Notes: a model not told the origin generated them from the letters alone. 64,000 bases of DNA from Pseudoxanthomonas sp. 3HH-4 (GCF_006716465.1 NZ_VFPB01000004.1:203526-267525); one strand, 5' to 3'. Positions 9,111 to 19,170 are shown, counted from the stretch's first letter. Numbers and translations: made by a program.

Positions 9111-10286
9111 TCAGACGAGTTCGATCGCGATCGCGGTGGCCTCGCCGCCGCCGATGCAGAGGGTGGCGATGCCGCGCTTGCCGCCACGCGTGCGCAGGGC
9201 ATTGATCAGGGTCACCACCAGACGGGCACCCGACGCGCCGATCGGATGACCGAGCGCGCAAGCACCGCCGTTGACGTTGACCTTGGCGTGCGGGATGCCG
9301 AGTTCCTTGATCGGCGCCATGGCCACGACGGCGAAGGCTTCGTTGACCTCGAACAGGTCCACCTGGTCCACCGTCCAGCCGATCTGCTTGAGCAGCTTGT
9401 CGATGGCGGCAACCGGAGCGGTGGTGAACCACTCCGGCGCCTGCGAGTAGGTCGCATGGCCGACGATCCGTGCCAGCGGCTGCAGACCGCGCTTGGCGGC
9501 CTCGTCGGCGCTCAGCAGCACGGTGGCCGCGGCGCCGTCGGAAATGCTGGACGAGCTCGCGGCCGTCACCGTGCCGTCCTTCTTGAAAGCCGGCTTCAGG
9601 GTGGGGATCTTGGCGACGTCGGACTTGCCCGGCTGCTCGTCGGTGCTGACCTCGACCTCGCCCTTGCGGGTGGCGACCTTGACCGGGACGATTTCATCAT
9701 TGAACGCGCCGGACGCCTGCGCAGCCTGGGCGCGGGTCACCGATTCGATCGAGTAGGCATCCTGTTCTTCGCGGGTGAAACCGAATTTGGCGACGGTAGC
9801 CTCGGCGAATACGCCCATTGCCTGCCCGTCATAGGGATTGGTCAGGCCGTCCCACGCCATGTGGTCTACCGCCTGGAAATTGCCGTAACGATTGCCGGTG
9901 CGCGAGTTGGGGATCAGGTGGGGGGCGTTGCTCATCGACTCCATGCCGCCGGCGATGACCACCGTGGCCGAACCGGCCTTGATCAGGTCATGCCCCAGCA
10001 TGATCGCCTTCATGCCCGAACCGCAGACCTTGTTGATGGTGGTGGCGCCGGCCGCATCCGGGATGCCGGCGGCACGCGCGGCCTGGCGGGCAGGAGCCTG
10101 ACCCAGGTTGGCCGGCAGCACGCAACCCATGATGACTTCGGACACGTCGTCGGCGGGGATGCCGGACTGTTCCAGCGCGGCGGTGATGGCAGCGGCGCCC
10201 AGCGTCGGGGTGGGGACGCCATTGAACTGGCCGAGGAACGAACCGATGGCGGTGCGCTTGGCGGCGGCGATGACGATGTCGGACAT
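9111..10286 (-). CDS. Acetyl-CoA C-acyltransferase (thiolase)
   Basis: A 391-residue biosynthetic-type thiolase, interconverting acetyl-CoA and acetoacetyl-CoA. Catalytic residues are in place: nucleophile Cys88 (NKVCGSGMKA), His347 (GGACALGHPIGASG) and Cys377 (CIGGGEA). The frame is open 30 codons upstream, but MSDIVIAAAKRT at 10286 is the family start. Acetoacetyl-CoA is a product of leucine degradation, so this gene fits the neighbouring leucine enzymes, though it could equally serve PHB or fatty acid metabolism. No phaB or phaC lies nearby. Confidence 0.93.
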   Translation of the reverse strand: MSDIVIAAAKRTAIGSFLGQFNGVPTPTLGAAAITAALEQSGIPADDVSEVIMGCVLPANLGQAPARQAARAAGIPDAAGATTINKVCGSGMKAIMLGHDLIKAGSATVVIAGGMESMSNAPHLIPNSRTGNRYGNFQAVDHMAWDGLTNPYDGQAMGVFAEATVAKFGFTREEQDAYSIESVTRAQAAQASGAFNDEIVPVKVATRKGEVEVSTDEQPGKSDVAKIPTLKPAFKKDGTVTAASSSSISDGAAATVLLSADEAAKRGLQPLARIVGHATYSQAPEWFTTAPVAAIDKLLKQIGWTVDQVDLFEVNEAFAVVAMAPIKELGIPHAKVNVNGGACALGHPIGASGARLVVTLINALRTRGGKRGIATLCIGGGEATAIAIELV

Positions 10287-10412
10287 GGAGGGCTTCCCGC
10301 GTGGAGTGAGGGTCCGATTATCCCGCCCCGGCCCGACAGCGGGCAAATCGGCCGTTGGTACAGGGCAGCGAGCCACTCTGGCAGGGCGTATGCTCGACCC
10401 GGGGGAGTGCGA

Positions 10413-11201
10413 ATGTCAGACAAACCACCGATCGAGCCGGTACCGCGTGCCTTCGTCGTGCCCTGTGCGACCCTGGAGGCGGGCGCGCCCTGGCGCTGGC
10501 TGCGCGCCGGTTGGCGGGATCTGCGCCGGGCGCCTGGCCTGTCGTTGTTGTTCGGCGGGGTGATTGTGCTGGTGAGCGCCGGCATTTCCTGGCTCGCGTT
10601 CGTGCTGGGCCGGTTCGCGCTCCTGGCGACCCTGCTGTCCGGATTCGTGTTCGTCGCGCCATTGATCTGCGTGGGCCTGTACTGCGTGAGCCGCGCGCTG
10701 GAACAGGGCCGCACGCCGCGTCTGCGCGATTCGTTCGTGCTCGCGCGGCGGGTGCTGGGGCAGGCGGGCGTGTTCGCGCTGGGGCAGGGCGTGATCATCC
10801 TGCTGTGGTCGCGCGCGGGGATGATGGTCAGCGCGTTCTTCCCGTTCGATGGCGGCGACCCGGGCGCGTTCTGGGAATTCCTGGCGCTGGGCTCGGCCAT
10901 CGGCGCGGTCTTCGCCACGCTGACGTTCGCGGTGACCGCGTTCTCGTTGCCGATGATCGCCGACCGCGACGTCGACATGGTCACGGCCGCCGTCTCCAGC
11001 GTGCACGCGGTGATGCGCAACAAGGGCGTGATGGCGGTATGGGGCCTGGTACTGGTGACCCTGACCGCCATCGGTTTCGCGACGGCGCTGCTGGGGCTGG
11101 CGATCCTGATGCCGTGGCTGGCGTACGCCAGTTGGCACGCCTACCGGGAAACGCTGGATGCATCTTCGTGGCCTGCCCTGGAGGGGGCTGGCGCGAGGTA
11201 G
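10413..11201 (+). CDS. DUF2189 membrane protein
   Basis: A 262-residue protein with about six membrane helices (for example LSLLFGGVIVLVSAGISWLAF and AVWGLVLVTLTAIGFATALL), a short soluble N-terminus and the DUF2189 pattern (WRDLRRAPGLSLLFGG, REPRLRDSF-like loop GRTPRLRDSF). The frame is open far upstream on this strand, but only the ATG at 10413, after a GGGGGAG Shine-Dalgarno, makes a sensible protein. It is divergent from the thiolase gene. Function unknown; the family is common in Proteobacteria. Confidence 0.88.
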   Translation: MSDKPPIEPVPRAFVVPCATLEAGAPWRWLRAGWRDLRRAPGLSLLFGGVIVLVSAGISWLAFVLGRFALLATLLSGFVFVAPLICVGLYCVSRALEQGRTPRLRDSFVLARRVLGQAGVFALGQGVIILLWSRAGMMVSAFFPFDGGDPGAFWEFLALGSAIGAVFATLTFAVTAFSLPMIADRDVDMVTAAVSSVHAVMRNKGVMAVWGLVLVTLTAIGFATALLGLAILMPWLAYASWHAYRETLDASSWPALEGAGAR

Positions 11202-11262
11202 GGCGGGCTTCAGCCCGCCATCGCCACCAACAAACCAGACGGTGGGCCGAGGCCCCCCCTAC
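11198..11262. repeat. REP doublet (GTAGGGCGGGCT type)
   Basis: Two inverted hairpins in opposite orientation, the first with core GGGCGGGCT-TC-AGCCCGCC. The outer ends GTAGGG and CCCTAC mark a REP pair. It belongs to the same family as copies at 23525, 24254, 25536, 25904 and 34117. Confidence 0.75.
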
Positions 11263-11275
11263 GACGACGTGTGGA

Positions 11276-12448
11276 TCAGCCGCGCCCGTCGAACAATTCG
11301 CGGCCTATCAGCATGCGGCGGATCTCGTTGGTGCCGGCGCCGATGGCGTAGAGCTTGGCATCGCGCAGCAAGCGGCCCGCGGGATACTCGTTGATGTAGC
11401 CGTTGCCACCCAGCGACTGGATCGCTTCCAGCGTCACCTGCACCGCCGCTTCCGACGCGTGCAGCAGGCAACCTGCCGCTGCGGCGCGCGACCCCTGGCC
11501 TTCGTCGAAACCGCGCGCCACCTGGTAGGCGAACGCGCGGCTGGACTGCAGTGCGGTGTACATGTCGGCCAGCTTGCCCTGCATCAGGCCGAAGGTGCCG
11601 ATGGCGGCATCGAACTGCTTGCGCTCGCGCACGTAGGGCAGGGTGATGTCGAGCGCCGCCTGCATCAGGCCGATGGGGCCGCCGCTCAGCACCAGGCGCT
11701 CAGTGTTCAGGCCGCTCATCAACACGCGCACGCCCTGGTTCACTTCGCCCAGCACGTTCTCGGCGGGAATCTCGCAATTCTCGAACACCAGTTCGCAGGT
11801 GTTGCTGCCGCGCATGCCCAGCTTGTCCAGTTTCTGCGCGGTGGAGAAGCCCTTCATGCCGCGCTCGACGATGAAGGCGGTCATGCACTTGCTGCCTGCG
11901 TCCTTGCCCGCGGTGCGCATGTAGACCAGCAGCACGTCGGCTTCCGGTCCGTTGGTGATCCACATCTTGTTGCCGTTGGCCACCCAGACGCCGTCACGGA
12001 GTTCGGCACGGCAGCTCATCGAGCCGACCACGTCCGAACCTGCACCCGGCTCGCTCATCGCCAGCGCGCCCTTCCACTCGCCGCTGCTGAGCTTCGGCAG
12101 GTACTTCGCGCGCTGCGCGGCATTGCCGTTGAGATAGAGGTTGGAGACGCACAGGTTGGAATGCGCGCCGTAACTCAGGCCCACCGAGCCGGACGCACGC
12201 GAGATCTCCTCCATCGCCACCAGATGGGCGAGGTAGCCCATGCCGCTGCCGCCGAATTCCGGATCCACGGTGATGCCCAGCAGGCCCAGTTCGCCCAGTT
12301 TGGGCCACAGGTCCTGCGGGAATGCGTTGTCGTGGTCGATCTGCGCCGCACGCGGCGCGATCTCGGTCTGCGCGAACCGCTGCACGGCCTCGCGCAGCGC
12401 ATCCAATTCTTCGCCCAGCGGAAATCCGCTGACGGTATCCGGTCGCAT
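11276..12448 (-). CDS. liuA: Isovaleryl-CoA dehydrogenase
   Basis: FAD enzyme oxidising isovaleryl-CoA to 3-methylcrotonyl-CoA in leucine breakdown. The 390-residue acyl-CoA dehydrogenase has signatures [13 protein letters not shown] (residues 128-140) and [20 protein letters not shown]. The catalytic base is Glu250 in [13 protein letters not shown], the position specific to isovaleryl-CoA dehydrogenase rather than short- or medium-chain enzymes. The ATG at 12448 follows a strong AGGAGGGAGGA Shine-Dalgarno, so it was preferred over an upstream in-frame ATG. It lies 50 bp after leucine dehydrogenase on the same strand, a likely operon. Electrons would pass to ETF. Confidence 0.95.
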   Translation of the reverse strand: MRPDTVSGFPLGEELDALREAVQRFAQTEIAPRAAQIDHDNAFPQDLWPKLGELGLLGITVDPEFGGSGMGYLAHLVAMEEISRASGSVGLSYGAHSNLCVSNLYLNGNAAQRAKYLPKLSSGEWKGALAMSEPGAGSDVVGSMSCRAELRDGVWVANGNKMWITNGPEADVLLVYMRTAGKDAGSKCMTAFIVERGMKGFSTAQKLDKLGMRGSNTCELVFENCEIPAENVLGEVNQGVRVLMSGLNTERLVLSGGPIGLMQAALDITLPYVRERKQFDAAIGTFGLMQGKLADMYTALQSSRAFAYQVARGFDEGQGSRAAAAGCLLHASEAAVQVTLEAIQSLGGNGYINEYPAGRLLRDAKLYAIGAGTNEIRRMLIGRELFDGRG

Positions 12449-12498
12449 TCGGTCCTCCCTCCTATTGCGGCCCATCCAGGTTGTATCTGCAACTTACC

Positions 12499-13599
12499 TC
12501 AATGCTCGCCGCGCAGGTGCCCCATGAAGCGCGGCGCGGTGCGGCCCAGCGGCAGCTTGAGCTTGCCGATGGCGGTCATGCGGGCCTCGGCGATGCGGTC
12601 GGCCGCATACTGCGGCGCGATGCCTTCCTTCTCGGACAGATCGAAGATCTTGCCGACGGTGTGGTAGATCGTCCGCATCATCCGCATGGCACGCTCGCGG
12701 TTGTAGCCGTCGATCTCCAGCGACACGTTCATCACGCCACCCGCGTTCACCGCGTAGTCGGGCGCGTACAGGATGCCGCGCTTGGCCGCTTCCACGCCGG
12801 TCACGTGCGACATCTGGTTGTTGGCGGTGCCGCAGATCACCTTCGCCTTCAGGCGGGGCAGGGTCTGTTCGTTGATGGCGTACTCCAGCGCGCACGGGCT
12901 GAACACATCCACCGGCAGGTCGTAGATCTCGTCCGGCTTCACCGCTTCCGCGCCGTACTCCTCGACCGCGTGTTCGACCAGCGCCGGATTGAGGTCGGTG
13001 ACGAACAACTTGGCGCCGCGTTCCTTCAGCAGCTTCACGTACTCCATGCCGATGTGGCCCAGACCCTGCACGGCGAAGCTGTACTTGCCGATCTCCTCGT
13101 TGCCGAACTTCCGGTTCAGCGTGGCCATCAGGCCCTGCAGCGCACCGTAGGCGGTGAACGGGGCCGGATCGCCGGAGCCGCCGTGCACCTGGTGCACGCC
13201 GACCACGTATTCGGTCTCGCGGTAGACGTTTTCCATGTCGTTGACGTCGGTGCCCACGTCCTCGGCGGTGATGTAGCGGCCGCCCAGCGAGTCCACGTAC
13301 CGGCCGAAGCTGCGGAACAGCACCTCGGTCTTGTCCACGCTGCTGTCGCCGATCAGCACCGCCTTGCCGCCGCCCACGTTGAGGCCGGCCAGCGCGTTCT
13401 TGTACGTCATCGTGCGGCTCAGGCGCAGCGCGTCGTTGAGCGCAAGCGCGCTGTCGGCGTAGGGCCGCATGCGCACACCGCCCAGCGCCGGACCCAGCAC
13501 GGTGCTGTGGATGGCGATGATGGCCTTCAGCCCGGCATCCGGGTTGTGGCAGAAGACGACCTGTTCGTGGCCAGAGGTATCGAGGGTTTCGAAAATCAT
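12499..13599 (-). CDS. Leucine (branched-chain amino acid) dehydrogenase
   Basis: NAD-dependent oxidative deamination of leucine, valine or isoleucine to the 2-oxo acid. The 366-residue length is exactly that of Bacillus-type leucine dehydrogenase. Visible are the substrate-binding segment GPALGGVRMRPY, catalytic Lys in MTYKNALAGLNVGGGKAV, TAEDVGT and the Rossmann loop VQGLGHIG. The gene precedes isovaleryl-CoA dehydrogenase, giving two steps of one pathway. A terminator-like hairpin lies 67-111 bp upstream in its leader (see 13666-13710). Phenylalanine or valine dehydrogenase are the near alternatives. Confidence 0.94.
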   Translation of the reverse strand: MIFETLDTSGHEQVVFCHNPDAGLKAIIAIHSTVLGPALGGVRMRPYADSALALNDALRLSRTMTYKNALAGLNVGGGKAVLIGDSSVDKTEVLFRSFGRYVDSLGGRYITAEDVGTDVNDMENVYRETEYVVGVHQVHGGSGDPAPFTAYGALQGLMATLNRKFGNEEIGKYSFAVQGLGHIGMEYVKLLKERGAKLFVTDLNPALVEHAVEEYGAEAVKPDEIYDLPVDVFSPCALEYAINEQTLPRLKAKVICGTANNQMSHVTGVEAAKRGILYAPDYAVNAGGVMNVSLEIDGYNRERAMRMMRTIYHTVGKIFDLSEKEGIAPQYAADRIAEARMTAIGKLKLPLGRTAPRFMGHLRGEH

Positions 13600-13665
13600 G
13601 GGTGGGCTCCGGTGCGCGGGTGGGGACCGGCGCGGGCTTGCCTTCAGCGGCTAACGGGTTGTCAG

Positions 13666-13710
13666 AAAAGAAAAAAGCGACGTTTCCGGAACACGGCCGT
13701 GGTCGTCGCT
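13666..13710 (-). terminator. Terminator-like hairpin in the leader of leucine dehydrogenase
   Basis: On the reverse strand AGCGACG...CGTCGCT (13676-13682 with 13704-13710), with an inner CACGGCCGTG palindrome, is followed by TTTTTTCTTTT and then by the dehydrogenase ATG about 67 nt later. There is no gene upstream on that strand that needs terminating, because TetR at 13819 is divergent. Attenuation or a small RNA end is therefore possible. Confidence 0.5.
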
Positions 13711-13818
13711 GGCGGCCAGTTTAATCCAATCGGCCACGGGCGATATGACAAGGGCGCGGCGAGGGAAGGTGGCTTCGGCCTATTGTGAGAATCGAACGAC
13801 CGTGCTATTCCTGTTGCC

Positions 13819-14442
13819 ATGACACCCCAGGCCGCCACCCACAAAGGCAATGCCACCCGCGAGATGATCGTCGCGCGGGCCTACGACATCGCGGCCCGGA
13901 ACGGCCTGGAAGGCCTGTCCATCGGCGAACTGGCCACCGCCGCCGGCATGTCGAAGAGCGGCGTGTTCGCGCATTTCGGGTCGCGCGAGGACCTGCAGCT
14001 GACCGTGCTGGAGTGGACCGCCGAGCGCTACGCGCGTGCCGTGATCGTGCCGGCGGTGGGCCTGCCGCGCGGCCTGCCGCGCCTGCGCGCGATCATGGAG
14101 AACTGGTTCCGCTGGGTCTGCGACAACCCCGACGGCTGCGTGATCCTGGCCGCCGCCCATGAGTACGACGCCCGCCCGGGCCTGCTGCGCGACCGCATCG
14201 TCGACTGGCTGTTGCAGCTGCGCCAGCAACTGGTCAAGGCGATCGGCATGTGCATCGATACCGGCGAACTGTCGTCGAAGACCGATCCGGTCCTGCTGGC
14301 ATTCGAACTGTTCGCCGTGGCCCAGGGCCTTCACGACGCACGTCTGTACGACGCCGCGCAGGCGCCGTTGCTCGCCCGTCGTTCCCTGGACCGCCTGCTG
14401 GCGTCCTACGGCGCCCCCGCGCCGTCTTCCCCCACCGCCTGA
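13819..14442 (+). CDS. TetR/AcrR family transcriptional regulator
   Basis: A 207-residue repressor with an N-terminal helix-turn-helix (residues 12-58: ATREMIVARAYDIAARNGLEG, then IGELATAAGMSKSGVFAHFGSREDLQ). The C-terminal ligand domain (MENWFRWVCDNPDGCVILAAA...DPVLLAFELFAVAQGL) resembles the TetR_C_33 type. It is transcribed 19 bp ahead of an alpha/beta hydrolase and diverges from leucine dehydrogenase. It probably controls one or both, but no operator palindrome was clear to me in the 219-bp divergent gap. Confidence 0.92.
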   Translation: MTPQAATHKGNATREMIVARAYDIAARNGLEGLSIGELATAAGMSKSGVFAHFGSREDLQLTVLEWTAERYARAVIVPAVGLPRGLPRLRAIMENWFRWVCDNPDGCVILAAAHEYDARPGLLRDRIVDWLLQLRQQLVKAIGMCIDTGELSSKTDPVLLAFELFAVAQGLHDARLYDAAQAPLLARRSLDRLLASYGAPAPSSPTA

Positions 14443-14461
14443 TTCCTCCTGAGGTGCCGTC

Positions 14462-15391
14462 ATGGCCGCTGTCTCTGCCCCACGAAATAGCACGACCGTT
14501 CGCAAACCATGGGCACTGTCGCTGCTGAGCGCCCGCTTCGCGGTAGGCAGCTGGCTGGCCCCGCGCAGCACGCTGGCCCGGGCCTTCCAGCTGTTCTGCA
14601 CGCCGATGCCCGGTGCCCGCACCCGTGCCCGCCAGAGCGAGACCGGCGGTGCACGTATCGGTGAACTGGCCTTCGGCCGCGAACGGCTGGCCACGTATAC
14701 CTGGGGTGACCCGCAGCGCGAACCCACCGTGTTGCTGGTGCACGGCTGGTCCAGCTTCGGCCTGCGCTTCCTGCCGTGGGTGGAACCCCTGCGCCGCGCC
14801 GGCTACGCGGTGGTCGCGTTCGACCAGCCGGCGCATGGCCGCAGCAGTGGCCGGCGCGCGACCCTGCCGATGTTCGCCGAGGCGGCGGCGCGGGTGGCCG
14901 AACACACCGGGCCACTGGCGGCGGTCGTGGGGCATTCGCTCGGTGGCGCGGCAGCGGCGATCGCGATGGCGCGCGGCATGCAGGCCGAACGTGTGATCCT
15001 GCTGGCGCCCGCAGCCGATCCCTTCGATGCCGCGCGCCGCTTCGGCGGCATGGTGGGGCTGGCGCAGTTCCTCAGCCGGCGCCTGTTCGACGAGTACCAG
15101 GAACTGACCGCCCACGACGTGCGCGAACTGCATGCCCACGCCACCGCCCCGCGCATCGCGCGCCCGGGCCTGATCGTGCACGACCTGGAAGACACCGACG
15201 TGCCGTGGTGCGAAGGCGAGCGCTATGCGCGCTACTGGCCGCAGGCCACGTTGCTCAGCACCACCGGGCTGGGCCACCACCGCGTGACCATCGCGCCGGA
15301 AACGCTCGACGCCGCATTGCGCTTCCTGCGTGGCGAAACCGTCGGCCAGCGCGTCGTCTCCACGCACGCACTGCCGTTCGGGATCTGCTGA
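14462..15391 (+). CDS. Alpha/beta hydrolase
   Basis: A 309-residue serine hydrolase. The nucleophile elbow is GHSLGGAA (Ser159), the oxyanion motif is LLVHGWSSFG (residues 91-100), the acid is probably Asp in HDLEDTDVP, and the His in TTGLGHHRVT. There is no signal peptide; a hydrophobic N-terminal stretch (LSLLSARFAVGSWLA) could be a membrane-associated helix. It follows the TetR gene directly, so it is the likely regulated target. Substrate unknown; carboxylesterase or acyl-thioesterase activity is plausible given the acyl-CoA neighbourhood. Confidence 0.9.
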   Translation: MAAVSAPRNSTTVRKPWALSLLSARFAVGSWLAPRSTLARAFQLFCTPMPGARTRARQSETGGARIGELAFGRERLATYTWGDPQREPTVLLVHGWSSFGLRFLPWVEPLRRAGYAVVAFDQPAHGRSSGRRATLPMFAEAAARVAEHTGPLAAVVGHSLGGAAAAIAMARGMQAERVILLAPAADPFDAARRFGGMVGLAQFLSRRLFDEYQELTAHDVRELHAHATAPRIARPGLIVHDLEDTDVPWCEGERYARYWPQATLLSTTGLGHHRVTIAPETLDAALRFLRGETVGQRVVSTHALPFGIC

Positions 15392-15512
15392 CACGCGTCA
15401 CCGCACGCCACCGTAGGGTGAGCGTGCCGTGTCCACTGGTGTGCAATTGGTGAGGTCGTGACACGCGAACGGCTACAATCCCGCGTCTGTCCGCACCTGT
15501 AAGTGAGCACGC

Positions 15513-18500
15513 GTGAGCACACCCGCCAGCCAGTTTCCCGCAGCCCAGGCCGATACCACGCCGCTGCGCTTCGTCACCGCCGCCAGCCTGTTCGACGGCC
15601 ACGACGCGGCCATCAACATCATGCGGCGGCTGATCCAGGGCGAGGGCGCGGAAGTGGTCCACCTGGGCCACAACCGCAGCGTGGAAGACGTGGTGCGCGC
15701 CGCCTTGCAGGAAGACGCCGACGGCATCGCGCTGTCCAGCTACCAGGGCGGCCATGTCGAGTACTTCAAGTACATGGTCGACATGCTGAAGGAGCGCGGC
15801 GCCGGCCACGTGCGCGTCTTCGGTGGCGGCGGCGGCACCATCACGCCGGAAGAGATCGCCGAGCTGCAGGCCTACGGCGTGGAGCGCATCTACCACCCCA
15901 ACGACGGCATGAAGATGGGCCTGGTGGAGATGATCCAGGACGTGGTCAAGCGTGCCGAGGATGCGCGCCACCCGGTCAACGGCCAGCGCGAATGGAACAC
16001 GTCGGTCGCGCCCGCGCTCACTGACGAAGCCGGCATCGGCCGCATGCTCAGCACCATCGAGGATGGCCTGCTGTCCGAATCCGAACTGGAGAAGCTGCGC
16101 GCGCAATGGGCCAAGGGCCCGCATGCGCCGTTCCCCGCCCGCGCCACCCCGGTCATCGGCATCACCGGCACCGGCGGCGCGGGCAAGTCGTCGGTCACCG
16201 ACGAACTGATGAACCGCTTCCTGGCCAGTTTCCCGCAGATGCATATCGCGGTGATCTCGGTCGATCCCACCCGCCGCCGCACCGGTGGTGCGCTGCTCGG
16301 CGACCGCATCCGCATGAACGCGCTGCGCAGCGAGCGCATCTACATGCGCTCCATGGCCACCCGCCGCCAGCATGTGGCCACCAACGCCGTGCTGAAGGAC
16401 TGCATCGCCTTCCTGAAGTCGCTGGGCTTCGACCTGGTCATCGTGGAAACCGCCGGCATCGGCCAGAGCGACTCGGAGATCGTCGACCTGGTCGACTTCC
16501 CCATGTACGTGATGACCAGCGACTACGGCGCGGCCAGCCAGCTGGAGAAGATCGACATGATCGACTTCGCCGAGCTGATCGTGTTGAACAAGTACGACAA
16601 GCGCGGCGCTGAGGATGCGCTGCGGGACGTGCGCAAGCAGTGGAAGCGCAACCGCGTGGCGTTCCAGACGGCGGATGCCGACGTGCCGGTGTACCCCACC
16701 ATCGCCAGCCAGTTCAACGACCCCGGCGTCAGCTGGATGTTCGCCAACCTGTGCCGCCTGCTGCGCGACAAGCTGCAGCTGCCGGCGGAGAAGTGGACGC
16801 CGGTCATCGACACCACCCTTAAGGAACCGCGCGCCACCGTGCTGATCCCCGGCGCGCGCGTGCGCTACCTGGCCGAGATCGCCGAACAGGGCCGCGGCAT
16901 CAACCGCCGCATCGAGACCGAAGCCGAAACCGCCAGCCGCGCGCAACATTACTGGAATGCGCTGAAGGATCTGGACGATCCGGCGTTGCCGAAGGCGTTG
17001 GAGTTGTACTCGGCGGACAGCCTCCTTCCCCCGCATGCGGGGGAAGGAGCAGTAAACGTCGACCGCTCGCTGCTGACCCTCCGCCAGCGCTACAACGACG
17101 CCATCCAATCCCTGTCGTCCGAAGCCCTCAAGCTGCTGCGCGAGTGGCCGGCTCGGCTCAAGGCCGTCACCGACCCGGTCAACGAATACGAAGTGCGCGG
17201 CAAGACCATCCGCATCGACAACTACACCACGTCGCTCAGCCACCAGCAGATCCCGAAGATCGCGCCGCCGCGGTATCGCAGCTGGGGCGAGCAGCTGACC
17301 TTCCTGCAGAAGGAGAATCTGCCGGGCAGCTATCCCTACACCGGTGGCGTGTACCCGTACCGCCGCACCGGCGAGGATCCCATCCGCATGTTCGCCGGCG
17401 AGGGCACGCCGGAGCGCACCAACCGCCGCTTCCACTACCTGTCCGTCGGCCAGCCGGCAGCGCGCCTGTCCACCGCCTTCGACAGCGTCACCCTGTACGG
17501 CGAAGACCCGGCGCCGCGCCCGGACATCTACGGCAAGATCGGCAACTCCGGCGTCAACATCCCCACGCTGGACGACATGAAGAAGCTGTACTCCGGCTTC
17601 GACCTGTGCGCGCCCACCACCTCGGTCTCGATGACCATCAACGGCCCGGCTCCGATGATCCTGGCGATGTTCATGAACACCGCCATCGACCAGCAGGTGG
17701 AGAAGTACCTGAAGGCCGATGACGCGCGCTGGGCCGAGGCGCAGCAGAAGATCGAGGCGTTCTTCGAAGGGCGCGCGCGTCCGCAGTACCACGGTGAACT
17801 GCCGCCCACCAACAACGGCCTGGGCCTGGGCCTGCTGGGCATCACCGGCAACCAGCTGGTGGACGAGGAAACCTACGCCCGCATCAAGGCCCAGACGCTG
17901 GCCACCGTGCGCGGCACCGTGCAGGCCGACATCCTCAAGGAAGACCAGGCGCAGAACACCTGCATCTTCAGCACCGAGTTCGCGCTGCGCATGATGGGCG
18001 ACATCCAGCAGTATTTCGTCGACAACGCGGTGCGCAACTTCTACTCGGTGAGCATCAGCGGCTACCACATCGCCGAGGCCGGGGCGAACCCGATCAGCCA
18101 GCTCGCCTTCACGCTGAGCAATGGCTTCACCATCGTGGAGTACTACCTGGCGCGCGGCATGAAGATCGACGACTTCGCGCCCAACCTGTCGTTCTTCTTC
18201 AGCAACGGCATGGACCCGGAGTACACCGTCATCGGCCGCGTCGCCCGCCGCATCTGGGCCCGCGCCATGCGCGAGCGTTACGGCGCCAACGAGCGCAGTC
18301 AGATGATGAAGTACCACATCCAGACGTCGGGCCGGTCGCTGCACGCGCAGGAGATCCAGTTCAACGACATCCGCACCACGCTGCAGGCGTTGTATGCGCT
18401 GTTCGACAACTGCAACAGCCTGCACACGAATGCCTACGACGAGGCGATCACCACGCCCACGGAAGAGAGCGTGCGCCGCGCGGTGGCCATCCAGATGATC

Positions 18501-19082
18501 ATCAACAAGGAGCTGGGGCTGAACTTCAACGAGAACCCGTGGCAGGGCAGCTTCGTGGTCGACGAGCTGACCGACATCGTGGAAGAGGCGGTCTACAAGG
18601 AGTTCGAGGCCATCAGCGAGCGCGGTGGCGTGCTCGGTGCCATGGACACCATGTACCAGCGCGGCAAGATCCAGGAAGAGTCGCTGTACTACGAGCACAA
18701 GAAGCACGACGGCAGCCTGCCGCTGGTGGGCGTGAACACCTTCCTGCCGCGCGAGCACGGCGGCGAGATCGCCACCGAGATCGAGCTGATCCGTTCGACG
18801 GAAGAAGAGAAGGCCCAGCAGATCGCCAACGTCCGCGCCTGGCAGGCCAGCCGCAACGGGCTGGCGCCGGAAGGCGAGACCGACCACAGCCATGCCACGG
18901 CCCTGGAAGAACACGCCGCGCCGGAAGTGCACGACGGCCACGGCCTGGCCTACCTGCAGCGCGCCGCGCGCGAACGCCGCAATGTGTTCGAGGCGCTGGT
19001 CGAGGCGGTGAAGACGCACAGCCTGGGACAGATCAGTCATGCGCTGTACGACGTGGGTGGCGAGTACCGGCGGAACATGTAA
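15513..19082 (+). CDS. icmF: Fused isobutyryl-CoA mutase IcmF (B12 domain, G-protein chaperone, mutase)
   Basis: Adenosyl-B12 enzyme interconverting isobutyryl-CoA and n-butyryl-CoA, with its own GTPase chaperone. Order: B12-binding domain (residues 18-150; axial ligand His30 in DGHDAAI, GGGGG loop near 105), MeaB-like GTPase (about 210-500; P-loop GTGGAGKS at 219-226, [17 protein letters not shown]), then the mutase TIM barrel (about 560-1100) and C-terminal helices. GTG start at 15513; no better ATG. The product is 1,189 residues against about 1,090 in studied IcmFs. About ten extra residues (503-512, LLPPHAGEG) come from a perfect palindrome embedded in the gene. It links valine products to butyryl-CoA. 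A possible -10, TACAAT, lies at 15474-15479. Confidence 0.95.
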   Translation: MSTPASQFPAAQADTTPLRFVTAASLFDGHDAAINIMRRLIQGEGAEVVHLGHNRSVEDVVRAALQEDADGIALSSYQGGHVEYFKYMVDMLKERGAGHVRVFGGGGGTITPEEIAELQAYGVERIYHPNDGMKMGLVEMIQDVVKRAEDARHPVNGQREWNTSVAPALTDEAGIGRMLSTIEDGLLSESELEKLRAQWAKGPHAPFPARATPVIGITGTGGAGKSSVTDELMNRFLASFPQMHIAVISVDPTRRRTGGALLGDRIRMNALRSERIYMRSMATRRQHVATNAVLKDCIAFLKSLGFDLVIVETAGIGQSDSEIVDLVDFPMYVMTSDYGAASQLEKIDMIDFAELIVLNKYDKRGAEDALRDVRKQWKRNRVAFQTADADVPVYPTIASQFNDPGVSWMFANLCRLLRDKLQLPAEKWTPVIDTTLKEPRATVLIPGARVRYLAEIAEQGRGINRRIETEAETASRAQHYWNALKDLDDPALPKALELYSADSLLPPHAGEGAVNVDRSLLTLRQRYNDAIQSLSSEALKLLREWPARLKAVTDPVNEYEVRGKTIRIDNYTTSLSHQQIPKIAPPRYRSWGEQLTFLQKENLPGSYPYTGGVYPYRRTGEDPIRMFAGEGTPERTNRRFHYLSVGQPAARLSTAFDSVTLYGEDPAPRPDIYGKIGNSGVNIPTLDDMKKLYSGFDLCAPTTSVSMTINGPAPMILAMFMNTAIDQQVEKYLKADDARWAEAQQKIEAFFEGRARPQYHGELPPTNNGLGLGLLGITGNQLVDEETYARIKAQTLATVRGTVQADILKEDQAQNTCIFSTEFALRMMGDIQQYFVDNAVRNFYSVSISGYHIAEAGANPISQLAFTLSNGFTIVEYYLARGMKIDDFAPNLSFFFSNGMDPEYTVIGRVARRIWARAMRERYGANERSQMMKYHIQTSGRSLHAQEIQFNDIRTTLQALYALFDNCNSLHTNAYDEAITTPTEESVRRAVAIQMIINKELGLNFNENPWQGSFVVDELTDIVEEAVYKEFEAISERGGVLGAMDTMYQRGKIQEESLYYEHKKHDGSLPLVGVNTFLPREHGGEIATEIELIRSTEEEKAQQIANVRAWQASRNGLAPEGETDHSHATALEEHAAPEVHDGHGLAYLQRAARERRNVFEALVEAVKTHSLGQISHALYDVGGEYRRNM
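17022..17049. repeat. 28-bp perfect palindrome inside icmF
   Basis: CTCCTTCCCCCGCA is followed at once by its exact reverse complement. The element is in frame, encodes LLPPHAGEG and sits in the linker between the GTPase and mutase parts. It looks like a REP-type insertion. Confidence 0.85.
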
Positions 19083-19099
19083 GCCGGTCAAAAAAAAGC

Positions 19100-19120
19100 C
19101 CCGCCTTGGCGGGGTTTTTC
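19100..19120 (+). terminator. Terminator of icmF
   Basis: A CCCCGCC-TT-GGCGGGG hairpin is followed by TTTTT, 18 bp past the icmF stop. An A8 run on the left makes it potentially bidirectional. Confidence 0.88.
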
Positions 19121-19141
19121 GTTCGGGGCCGCAAGGCAGGG

Positions 19142-19170
19142 CTGACGTGTCACGCGCGGTCGCTTATAGT
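19142..19170 (+). promoter_or_regulatory. Candidate sigma-70 promoter
   Basis: CTGACG (-35, 19142-19147), a 17-bp spacer and TATAGT (-10, 19165-19170) lie ahead of the gene at 19205 and after the icmF terminator. Confidence 0.45.

Noticed and set aside
15255-19091. A 1,278-residue open frame on the reverse strand across icmF
   Set aside because: It is the antisense shadow of icmF. Its product is a His/Gln/Val-rich low-complexity sequence without domains, a common artefact in GC-rich DNA.
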